Shown in pieces: positions 1-6,805 of a stretch of 7,694 bases of DNA (positions are counted from its first letter, which is position 1; the number at the start of each line of letters is the position of its first letter). The translations under genes and the position numbers were made by a program. The notes under the pieces are model-generated. The model ran no database searches. It saw nothing but the letters and a program-made list of their open reading frames with translations, and was not told where the DNA came from. Origin of the DNA: Woeseia sp. (lineage in GTDB: Bacteria; Pseudomonadota; Gammaproteobacteria; Steroidobacterales; Woeseiaceae); the NCBI GenBank assembly GCA_003229095.1, contig QIHS01000062.1:1-7694 (forward strand), given 5' to 3'.

Positions 1-1
1 T

Positions 2-1113
2 TTTGCCAAACTGGACTTGCGCGTGCGCCTCGGCACCGGCATTGATGACAACGTATTTCGATCGCCTGCGATTCCTTACGTTGATCTAGCCGATGCAGCA
101 CAACCATTGATCACGCCTAATGTTCAAAGCGGTGTTTATGTGCCTTTCAGTTTACGTGCGAAGTACAAAGTAAACAGCCTGGAGAACGAGGGCTTCTTCG
201 GCAGCTATCGTTTTGGTGGTCGTTTTTACCAGGATACAAACCTTAAGAACGCGAATGAATTACTGCAGGAAATTGCCTTTGGCAGTGAGTACCACCGCAA
301 GGACGAGGAAAGTGAAACGCGCGTGTACAGCGCGTTTAAAATCGAATCGCGCAGCACGACGAGACTTACTACGACCCGGATAACGGAATTGGCCGCGATG
401 TTGGCGGCGTGGATATCTCTGATCGCCTGTCCTATCTGCGCTATGGCCCTGAGTTCTGGATGCGCAAGCGATACGGGGCACTGACACTGGGCGCACGGAC
501 GAAGGGCCAGTTGTGGAATTACGAAGATACCGAAGTGGTTCCGGAATACGATCATGAGTATTGGGCGCTCGGCATCAGTGGCCAGTATAAATTTACGCGA
601 ACATCGCTTCTGCGCCTCACCGCGGACTATTACACGCGGCGATTCGGCGACCGACCGTCGTTTGAACTGGACGGCACACAGCCGCTCGGCAATACGACCG
701 TTCGCTATGACTACACCAAAGTCGGCGTTGAGGCCCGCCAACGAATAACGAATGCCATGTGGTTTAGTGTCGAATATGCGCGAACAGAGAGGGAAGATCG
801 GCACGTTGGCTACAACAGCTATGTTCGTGACGAATACGGTGCCGCCTTCCACTTCCGTCTCGGCCAGCGATTTGACCTGGAAGCGTCGGGACGCTACTAC
901 ATCTACGACTACGAAAATGCGTTTGCATTCCAGGAGCCCGCGGCAGGCCGCAAGACCCTGGAAACATTTCGTGCCCGCATCATTGCCACCTACGAGATGA
1001 CAGAAAATCTGGAGCTGGTTGCAGAATACTCGCTACGCAATATCGATTCGAATGATTCGCGCATTGCCTATCGTCGTGGACAGGCAATCCTCGCGATTCG
1101 ATGGTCTCAATGA
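2..1113 (+). CDS. Outer-membrane beta-barrel protein, 5'-truncated by the window edge and frameshifted
   Basis: This is the C-terminal part of a probable outer-membrane beta-barrel protein. The frame is already open at base 2, so the true start and any signal peptide lie upstream; the TTG at 17 is internal. About 117 codons are read in one frame up to about 352. The protein then continues in another frame from about 355 to the TGA at 1111-1113, giving roughly 370 visible residues. Both halves are rich in Tyr, Phe, Arg and Gly with alternating polar and hydrophobic residues, typical of amphipathic strands. An early stretch, GIDDNVFRSP, resembles the opening strand of many proteobacterial barrel proteins. 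The C-terminus, AILAIRWSQ, looks like a last strand with an aromatic near the end. No catalytic motif is seen. Substrate and role are unknown; porin-like or envelope-polysaccharide-associated barrels are possible. Barrel assignment is by pattern, not by a recognised family signature. Confidence 0.6.
341..358 (+). other. Probable single-base deletion (frame break) in the barrel protein gene
   Basis: Upstream of this interval the barrel-like protein reads in the frame of base 2 (ending SAFKIESR). Downstream it reads one base back, starting HDETYYDPDNG and continuing without interruption to 1113. Beyond about 353 the first frame turns into a Thr/Leu/Ala-rich stretch unlike a barrel and stops at 484. 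The second frame has a TAA at 337-339, so the switch must lie after it. Adding one base near 350-355 would join the two halves smoothly (ESR-x-HDETYY). The interval is GC-rich with a short GCGC run, the kind of place where either a real indel or a sequencing error occurs. Confidence 0.75.
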
Positions 1114-1169
1114 CAGATCAATAAGCTGACAGTGCGCCGAATTATCTCCCGCCCGGCTCACTGATTCTT

Positions 1170-1178
1170 TGTTAGACT
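1170..1178 (+). promoter_or_regulatory. Candidate extended -10 promoter for uvrD
   Basis: The sequence TGTTAGACT fits the extended -10 pattern TGnTAnnnT recognised by the housekeeping sigma factor. It lies about 42 bases before the uvrD ATG, which would give a leader of roughly 30-35 bases containing a run of seven A at 1207-1213. No good -35 hexamer is found 16-18 bases upstream, which is tolerable for an extended -10 element. It sits in the only intergenic gap over 100 bases in the window. Confidence 0.4.
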
Positions 1179-1219
1179 GCGCTCCCTGAAAAGCCTCTTT
1201 CGGCCCAAAAAAAGCAGTC

Positions 1220-3394
1220 ATGGACGTCACCCCGATTCTCGAATCGCTCAACGAAGCGCAGCGCAAGGCGGTCACCGCTGTTGCGGATCCGCTTCTGGTT
1301 ATTGCCGGGGCCGGCAGCGGCAAAACCCGGGTTCTTACACATCGCATTGCCTGGCTGATTGACGTCGAAGGCGTATCGCCACAGGGCCTGCTCGCGGTCA
1401 CTTTTACCAACAAGGCAGCCGCAGAGATGCGCGCCCGGGTCGAGTCGCTGCTGAAGATGCCGGTTAATCACCTCTGGATTGGCACGTTTCACGGGCTGGC
1501 ACATCGACTGCTGCGTCGTCACTGGCAGCAAGCGCGGCTGCCGCAGAACTTTCAGATCATTGACTCCGACGATCAACTCAGAATCATCAAGCGACTCATC
1601 AAGAACCTGGAACTCGATGATGACAGCTGGGGGGCGCGTGAAGTTCAGTACTTCATCAACAAACAGAAAGACGAAGGCCTGCGGCCGCACCACCTCGATG
1701 ATGAAAAGGACCCTAATCGCCGTCAGCAGATCGCGCTTTACCGGCAGTACCAGGAAATCTGTGACCGCGGCGGTTTAGTTGATTTTGCCGAACTGCTGCT
1801 ACGCGCCCATGAGCTTTGGCGGGACAATGCGGATTTGCTCGCGCAGTACCAGCGGCGCTTCAGGCATCTGCTGGTGGATGAGTTCCAGGATACCAACGCG
1901 ATCCAATACGCGTGGCTGCGTTTGCTCGCAGGAAAAACCGGCGTACCGTTTGTGGTCGGCGACGACGACCAGTCGATTTACCGCTGGCGTGGCGCCCGGG
2001 TTGAACACATCGGGCAATTCCAACGGGATTTTCCGCGCGCCGGCATGATCAAACTGGAGCAGAATTACCGCTCGACCAAAACCATACTCGATGCCGCCAA
2101 CGCGGTCATCGTCAATAATTCTGCACGACTCGGCAAAAACCTGTGGACCGAGGGTGCGCAGGGGGAACCTATTCGGGTTTACTCCGCTTACAACGAACGT
2201 GACGAAGCTAATTTTGTCGTCGGCAAACTGCGTGACTGGAGCGAGCAGGGCAATGCTCGCGCGGACGCGGCCGTGCTCTATCGCTCCAATGCACAGTCGC
2301 GAGTACTTGAAGAAGCGCTCATCAACGCACGACTTCCGTATCGCGTCTATGGCGGTCTGCGCTTCTTCGAACGACAGGAAATCAAAGACGCGCTCGCCTA
2401 TCTTCGCCTGATATCGCACCGCGAAGATGACAGCGCTTTTGAGCGCATCGTGAACCGGCCGACGCGTGGCATTGGTGCCAGAACGCTGGAAGAAATGCGC
2501 AGTTATGCCCGGGCTAACAGCTGTTCGATGTGGCGCGCTGCGGGAGCAGTTGCGAGTGATGCGCTCAGTGGCAGAGCTTCTTCTGCAGTCGTCGTTTTTC
2601 TGAATCTGATCGAGCGCATGGCCAAAGACACCGATGGTTTGCCATTAAACGAACAAGTGGACCAGGTAATCCACTCAAGCGGGCTGGTAGAGTTTTTTCG
2701 CAAAGAAAAAGGCGAGCGCGGCGAAACGCGCATCGAAAACCTGGAAGAGCTAGTGAGTGCGGCCAGGGGTTTCGTGCCGGATCCAGCCGATGACATGTCA
2801 CCGCTCGATGGCTTCCTGTCGCATGCAGCACTCGAGTCCGGCGAGGGTCAGGCAGATGCATGGGAAGATTGCGTGCAACTGATGACCATGCACTCTGCAA
2901 AAGGTCTCGAGTTCTCGCTGGTATTTCTTTGCGGTATGGAAGACGGCTTGTTTCCACACCAGCGGTCAATCAACGACCAGGCTGGCCTCGAGGAAGAACG
3001 CCGTTTGTGTTACGTCGGCATCACCCGCGCGAAAAAGACACTCTATATTACGCATGCCGAGCAACGGCGCCTGCATGGCACCGACAGCTTTGCGCAGGCA
3101 TCACGCTTCATTGCAGAAATTCCGGATGAACTCGTAGAGGAAATTCGGCCCCGCGTGCAGGTCAGCAGACCAATGCGCCCGGCGGCGAATGCCAGAAGAC
3201 GCTCGGGTGGCAGCATCGCACCGGGGTCCGAGATAGGCGTCCGCCTGGGTCAGCGCGTTCGGCACGCAAAATTTGGCGAGGGTGTCATCATGAATTGCAG
3301 CGGGCAGGGCTCACATGCTCAGGTTGAGGTTAATTTTGAGACCGCCGGCACAAAAATCCTTGTGTTTGCGTATGCCAATCTCGATCTGATGTAA
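1220..3394 (+). CDS. uvrD: DNA helicase II, UvrD
   Basis: This is a superfamily 1A 3'-to-5' ATP-dependent DNA helicase acting in nucleotide excision repair (removing the UvrC-incised strand), in mismatch repair, and in clearing protein from DNA. It has 724 residues, against 720 in E. coli. The visible motifs are, in order: Q motif with Q14; Walker A AGAGSGKTR at 29-37 (K35); motif Ia TFTNKAAAEM at 61-70; Walker B DEFQDT from D220/E221; motif III GDDDQSIYRWRGA with Q251; motif IV QNYRST with R284; motif V MTMHSAKGLEF at 555-565; and motif VI YVGITRA with R603. D220, E221, Q251 and R284 match E. coli numbering as I recall it. Residues 674-724 (VRLGQRVRHAKFGEG onward) form the C-terminal Tudor-like domain that separates UvrD from Rep. 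The ATG gives the canonical UvrD N-terminus MDVTPILESLNEAQ. No Shine-Dalgarno is evident and no LexA box was found upstream. trkA follows after 30 bases. Confidence 0.97.
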   Translation: MDVTPILESLNEAQRKAVTAVADPLLVIAGAGSGKTRVLTHRIAWLIDVEGVSPQGLLAVTFTNKAAAEMRARVESLLKMPVNHLWIGTFHGLAHRLLRRHWQQARLPQNFQIIDSDDQLRIIKRLIKNLELDDDSWGAREVQYFINKQKDEGLRPHHLDDEKDPNRRQQIALYRQYQEICDRGGLVDFAELLLRAHELWRDNADLLAQYQRRFRHLLVDEFQDTNAIQYAWLRLLAGKTGVPFVVGDDDQSIYRWRGARVEHIGQFQRDFPRAGMIKLEQNYRSTKTILDAANAVIVNNSARLGKNLWTEGAQGEPIRVYSAYNERDEANFVVGKLRDWSEQGNARADAAVLYRSNAQSRVLEEALINARLPYRVYGGLRFFERQEIKDALAYLRLISHREDDSAFERIVNRPTRGIGARTLEEMRSYARANSCSMWRAAGAVASDALSGRASSAVVVFLNLIERMAKDTDGLPLNEQVDQVIHSSGLVEFFRKEKGERGETRIENLEELVSAARGFVPDPADDMSPLDGFLSHAALESGEGQADAWEDCVQLMTMHSAKGLEFSLVFLCGMEDGLFPHQRSINDQAGLEEERRLCYVGITRAKKTLYITHAEQRRLHGTDSFAQASRFIAEIPDELVEEIRPRVQVSRPMRPAANARRRSGGSIAPGSEIGVRLGQRVRHAKFGEGVIMNCSGQGSHAQVEVNFETAGTKILVFAYANLDLM

Positions 3395-3424
3395 AATAAA
3401 GTCCGGGCTAACGGTGTAGCGCTA

Positions 3425-4786
3425 ATGAAAATACTAATCCTCGGTGCCGGTCAGGTCGGATCGTCTGCGGCCTATCATCTGTCCCGTGAAGAGGCCAACG
3501 AAGTAACCGTGGTTGATACGCGCAGTGACGTTTTGCGTGAACTGCAGGACAGGCTCGACATTCGCACCATTGTTGGTCATGCCGCCTACCCAGATGTCCT
3601 CGAACGGGCCGGTGCCGATGACATGGACATCATTGTCGCATTGACTGACAACGACGAAACCAACATGGTCGCCTGCCAGGTCGCCTATACCGTTTTTCAC
3701 ACGCCCACCAAAATCGCACGCATTCGCTCGGCCGAGTATATGAACGCGCACAAACTGTTTACCCAGGATGCCATTCCGGTTGACGTACGTATCAGCCCGG
3801 AGCAACTGGTTTGCGAATATGTTGAGCAATTGATCCTCTACCCCGGCGCGCTGCAGGTACTGGACTTTGCGAACGGGCGGGTGCGCCTGATCGGTGCCAA
3901 GGCGGATCGGAGTGGCTCGCTGGTCGGCAAGAAAATTGCGGCGCTAAAGGAACACATTCCGAACACCGAGGGGCGCATTGCCGCTATTTATCGTGACCGA
4001 AAGTCGCTGCAGCCCGATGGGGACACCATCATTCGGGAAGGAGATGAAATCTATTTCATCGCCGCACGACAGGACGTGCGCGTATTCATGAGTGAAATGC
4101 GCAAACTTGAGGATCCGGTGCGTCGCGTGGTGATTGCCGGCGGCGGCAATATCGGTGTGCGGCTCGCGCTCGCGCTCGAGCAAAACAACCAGGTGAAAAT
4201 TATCGAGCGCGACAGGAAAAGAGCGCGCCAGATATCGGAACAGTTAAACAAGGCAATCGTGCTGGTGGGTGACGCTGCTGATGAAGAATTGTTGCTTGAG
4301 GTCGATGTATTTTGCGCGCTCACCAATGCTGAGGAAGCCAACATATTGTCGGCGATGCTCGCTAAACGACTCGGCGCGCACAAAGTCATGGCATTGATTA
4401 ATCGCCCTTCGTATGCGGAACTGGTGGAGTCCGGCTCTATCGATATCGCTATATCACCACAACAGGTCACCATCGGCTCGCTGCTGGCACATGTTCGACG
4501 TGGCGATGTCGTAAAAGTGCACGCACTCAGGCGTGGCGCAGCGGAAGCCATTGAAGCGGTTGCGCATGGTGACAAGAACGCATCAAAGGTTGTTGGCCGT
4601 AGAATCGATGAACTCGACCTGCCGCGCGGCACCAGCATTGTCACGATCGTTCGCGGCACCGAAGTCATCATGGCACATCACGATACCGTGATTGAAACGG
4701 ACGATCATGTCATTCTCTTTATGACCGATCGGCGTAAGATCGACAAGATCGAGAACCTTTTTCAGGTCGGCGTTTCATTCGTCTGA
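3425..4786 (+). CDS. trkA: Trk potassium uptake system, NAD-binding regulatory subunit TrkA
   Basis: TrkA is the cytosolic peripheral subunit that binds nucleotides and gates the TrkH K+ channel. It has 453 residues in the duplicated RCK layout. The first Rossmann domain (about 1-125) carries GAGQVG at 7-12 and the ribose-binding acid D31. The first RCK_C domain is at about 141-225. The second Rossmann domain starts near 233 with GGGNIG at 239-244 and acid E261, and the second RCK_C domain is at about 360-445. Stretches such as DETNMVACQVAY, ISPEQLV, SAMLAKR, IDIAISPQQ and AEAIEAVAHGD are hallmarks of proteobacterial TrkA. In the second Rossmann domain, the segment between GDAADEELLLE and VDVFCALT is five residues shorter than the matching part of the first domain. 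The recalled E. coli protein is 458 residues, a difference of five. The ATG gives the standard N-terminus MKILILGAGQVG. No Shine-Dalgarno is visible. The gene lies 30 bases after uvrD and 50 bases before its partner trkH. Confidence 0.96.
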   Translation: MKILILGAGQVGSSAAYHLSREEANEVTVVDTRSDVLRELQDRLDIRTIVGHAAYPDVLERAGADDMDIIVALTDNDETNMVACQVAYTVFHTPTKIARIRSAEYMNAHKLFTQDAIPVDVRISPEQLVCEYVEQLILYPGALQVLDFANGRVRLIGAKADRSGSLVGKKIAALKEHIPNTEGRIAAIYRDRKSLQPDGDTIIREGDEIYFIAARQDVRVFMSEMRKLEDPVRRVVIAGGGNIGVRLALALEQNNQVKIIERDRKRARQISEQLNKAIVLVGDAADEELLLEVDVFCALTNAEEANILSAMLAKRLGAHKVMALINRPSYAELVESGSIDIAISPQQVTIGSLLAHVRRGDVVKVHALRRGAAEAIEAVAHGDKNASKVVGRRIDELDLPRGTSIVTIVRGTEVIMAHHDTVIETDDHVILFMTDRRKIDKIENLFQVGVSFV

Positions 4787-4807
4787 CCGGACCGTTGAGC
4801 GTCAGAC
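4781..4807 (+). promoter_or_regulatory. Inverted repeat spanning the trkA stop codon
   Basis: GTCTGAC at 4781-4787 and GTCAGAC at 4801-4807 are perfect 7-base inverted repeats separated by 13 bases. The left arm contains the TGA stop of trkA at 4784-4786. The sequence after the right arm is AATAAAAAC, with no T-tract, so this does not look like an intrinsic terminator on the + strand. It could fold in the mRNA just before the trkH start at 4837 and affect message stability or TrkA/TrkH stoichiometry, or it could be a DNA site. A chance repeat is also possible. Confidence 0.3.
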
Positions 4808-4836
4808 AATAAAAACACACAAAGAATGACACGACG

Positions 4837-6288
4837 ATGAACTGGACTGTCGCACAACGCATTCTCGGTCTCTTGCTGATGATGTTCAGCGTGACGATGC
4901 TGCCGCCGCTTTTCTTCAGCGTATTGTTTAACGATCAGTCGTGGCTTCCGTTTGTGCAAAGCTTCGTACTTATCCTCCTGGCTGGCCTGGTGGTCTGGTA
5001 TCCCGTGCGAAATCGCAGCAAGGACCTGCGCCTGCGTGACGGCTTTTTAATCGTCGCCTCCTTCTGGACCGTGCTGGGAACCGCCGGTGCGCTACCACTT
5101 TATCTTGCCGATATGCCGGCGATGTCGCTGACTGACGCGATATTCGAATCGATGTCCGGGCTGACGACCACGGGTGCCACGGTATTGACTGGATTGGATT
5201 CGCTGCCGAAATCGATTCTCTATTACCGCAGTCAACTACAGTGGTTTGGCGGCATGGGAATCATCGTGCTCGCCGTTGCCGTTCTGCCCATGCTGGGTGT
5301 TGGCGGCATGCAGCTTTATCGTGCCGAGACGCCCGGCCCCGTCAAAGACACCAAACTGACACCACGTATTACGGAGACCGCCAAGGCGCTGTGGTATGTC
5401 TACTTGAGTTTTACCCTGCTGTGCATGGGCAGTTATATGCTGGCTGGCATGCCCTGGTTCGATGCTTTGTGTCATGCGTTCTCGACCGTTGCCATTGGTG
5501 GGTTCTCGACCCATGACCTCTCGATGGGGTACTTCAACAGTACTGCAATTGACCTGGTGGCAATTGTTTTCATGATATTGGCGGGGGTCAATTTTTCGCT
5601 GCACTTCTTTGCCTGGAAGAGCATTTCGATAAAGCACTACGTTAAGGATCCTGAGTTTCGCGCTTATATGTTTGTCTTGCTGATCGTATCGGCAATCACA
5701 ATCGTGTCTTTGGTTGCTCTTGGCACGTACACCGACGCCGACGACTCGCTCATCAGGGGCCTGTTTCAGGCAGTTTCAATCGCGACCACCACTGGATTTA
5801 CGACTGCGGACTACTCCGCCTGGCCGGGTGCGTTGCCCGTGCTGCTCATTTTTGCGAGTTTCATCGGCGGTTGCGCAGGCTCTACCGCTGGCGGTATCAA
5901 GGTGATTCGGTGGTTGCTGATTGCGAAGCAGGGCGCCCGCGAAATTACGCGCCTGGTACACCCCAGCGCAGAAATTCCGGTCAAGCTCGGCGCAAATGCC
6001 GTGCCCTTCCGTGTTGTCGATGCGGTGTGGGGTTTCTTTTCCGTCTACATCGTCGTTTTCGGCGTGATGCTGCTCGCAATGATGTCGACCGGGCTCGATC
6101 AGGTCAGTGCATTCTCCGCGGTCGCAGCGACGCTCAACAATCTTGGCCCGGGGCTGGGAGAGGTTGCAAATGGTTTCATGACCGTCAGTGACACGGGTAA
6201 ATGGATCGCGATTGTTGGCATGTTGCTTGGGCGGCTTGAAATCTTCACGCTGCTGGTCCTGATTTCGCCGACATTCTGGCGACACTAG
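4837..6288 (+). CDS. trkH: Trk potassium uptake system, K+-translocating membrane subunit TrkH
   Basis: TrkH is an inner-membrane K+ channel-like transporter of the Trk/Ktr/HKT superfamily that is gated by TrkA. The length of 483 residues equals that of E. coli TrkH. Four pore-loop repeats are visible: SGLTTTGAT at 107-115 (filter G113), STVAIGGFST at 216-225, SIATTTGFTT at 314-323 (filter G320), and ATLNNLGPG at 431-439 (filter G437). The glycine-rich intramembrane loop after the third pore loop, GGCAGSTAGGIK, lies at 344-355. R466 in the last helix (GRLEIF) corresponds to the conserved pore arginine described for Vibrio TrkH. Two additional N-terminal helices (about 7-31 and 35-56) come before the four-repeat core, as in TrkH rather than KtrB. 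The ATG gives MNWTVAQRILGLLLMMFS, which aligns with the usual TrkH start; the out-of-frame ATG at 4826 is ignored. No clear Shine-Dalgarno is seen. The stop TAG shares its G with the GTG start of the next gene. Confidence 0.96.
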   Translation: MNWTVAQRILGLLLMMFSVTMLPPLFFSVLFNDQSWLPFVQSFVLILLAGLVVWYPVRNRSKDLRLRDGFLIVASFWTVLGTAGALPLYLADMPAMSLTDAIFESMSGLTTTGATVLTGLDSLPKSILYYRSQLQWFGGMGIIVLAVAVLPMLGVGGMQLYRAETPGPVKDTKLTPRITETAKALWYVYLSFTLLCMGSYMLAGMPWFDALCHAFSTVAIGGFSTHDLSMGYFNSTAIDLVAIVFMILAGVNFSLHFFAWKSISIKHYVKDPEFRAYMFVLLIVSAITIVSLVALGTYTDADDSLIRGLFQAVSIATTTGFTTADYSAWPGALPVLLIFASFIGGCAGSTAGGIKVIRWLLIAKQGAREITRLVHPSAEIPVKLGANAVPFRVVDAVWGFFSVYIVVFGVMLLAMMSTGLDQVSAFSAVAATLNNLGPGLGEVANGFMTVSDTGKWIAIVGMLLGRLEIFTLLVLISPTFWRH

Positions 6289-6803
6289 TGGAGAAAAGAC
6301 CACCTGCGTTTGTCACTGCAATTGACAGATTCAGTGTTGCGACAGGCCACGCCGCGGCCTGGTTGACACTGGCTATGGTGATCGTAAGTTTTGTCATCGT
6401 CGTCATGCGTTATGTCTTCGATATCGGTTTCATCTGGATGCAGGAATTGCTCACCTGGATGCATGCAGCGGTTTTCATGTTCGGGGCCGCCTATACGCTG
6501 CAACGAGACGAGCATGTTCGTGTCGATATATTCTATCGTGACATGAACCAGCGCCGGCGCGCGATTGTCAACCTGTTCGGTGTTGCCTTCTTTGTTTTCC
6601 CTCTATGCGTCTTCCTTGTCTATTCGGGTTTCGATTACGTTAGCGCCTCGTGGCAACAACACGAAATATCTCGCAATGCGGGTGGCTTGCCATACCCGCT
6701 GATTCCGCTGTTGAAGTCCGCTCTGATACTGATGCCGGTCGCGGTCGCGTTGCAGGCTTTGTCCCTCGCGCTTCGCTCGATCAGTGATATGGCACGAGGC
6801 TGA
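6288..6803 (+). CDS. dctQ: TRAP transporter small permease subunit (DctQ family)
   Basis: This is the small membrane subunit of a tripartite ATP-independent periplasmic (TRAP) transporter, which pairs with the large permease to drive uptake, usually by Na+ symport, of a solute delivered by a binding protein. It has 171 residues and about four hydrophobic helices (roughly 24-44, 52-72, 92-112, 140-162). Family features are RYVFDIGFIWMQELL at 41-55 (R41, W50, E53), the loop EHVRVDIFYRDM at 75-86, and GGLPYPLIPLLKSAL at 132-146. The GGLP-x-K pattern resembles the small subunits of the mannitol/chloroaromatic-type TRAP group, but the substrate cannot be read from this. The start is GTG at 6288, overlapping the trkH TAG by one base (TAGTG), which suggests translational coupling. 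The next in-frame ATG (codon 30) lies inside the first helix, so GTG is preferred. The large permease starts 2 bases after this gene ends. The symbol denotes the family, not proven dicarboxylate transport. Confidence 0.9.
   Translation: MEKRPPAFVTAIDRFSVATGHAAAWLTLAMVIVSFVIVVMRYVFDIGFIWMQELLTWMHAAVFMFGAAYTLQRDEHVRVDIFYRDMNQRRRAIVNLFGVAFFVFPLCVFLVYSGFDYVSASWQQHEISRNAGGLPYPLIPLLKSALILMPVAVALQALSLALRSISDMARG
6796..6799 (+). promoter_or_regulatory. Shine-Dalgarno site for dctM
   Basis: GAGG lies six bases before the ATG at 6806 and inside the last codons of dctQ. It is the only clear Shine-Dalgarno match among the starts visible in this window, and it supports the chosen dctM start. Confidence 0.6.
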
Positions 6804-6805
6804 CG

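Noticed and set aside
335..341. TTTAAAA as a possible programmed -1 frameshift site in the barrel gene
   Set aside because: The phase is wrong: the zero-frame codons are TTT AAA preceded by G, so the tandem slip pattern is not met, and slipping would put TAA in the A or P site. A plain indel is simpler.
226..852. Long open frame of 208 codons on the - strand, opposite the barrel gene
   Set aside because: It has no recognisable motif and overlaps both barrel-coding halves on the other strand. It is best explained as an antisense shadow.
1114..1219. SOS (LexA) operator upstream of uvrD
   Set aside because: The nearest candidate, CTG at 1161 followed ten bases later by AGA, does not match the CAG half-site.
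1799..2419. 206-codon - strand frame within uvrD
   Set aside because: It lies wholly opposite conserved helicase motifs II-IV, and its composition is not that of a known protein. Shadow frame.
3392..3397. TAAAAT overlapping the uvrD stop as a -10 box for trkA
   Set aside because: The hexamer is good, but there is no -35 at 16-18 bases (nearest TTGCGT-like match at about 20) and no TG extension. Not strong enough to annotate.
3417..3424. Palindrome TAGCGCTA directly before the trkA ATG
   Set aside because: Only eight bases, with no second copy upstream of trkH or the TRAP genes to suggest an operator; likely chance.
4051..4671. 206-codon - strand frame within trkA, Ser/Thr/Arg-rich
   Set aside because: It lies opposite well conserved TrkA sequence; the Ser/Thr/Ala/Arg bias is typical of a complement frame in GC-rich coding DNA.
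4781..4816. Intrinsic terminator between trkA and trkH
   Set aside because: The 7-base stem is followed by A-rich rather than T-rich sequence on the + strand, and the loop is 13 bases. It would also separate two subunits of one complex.
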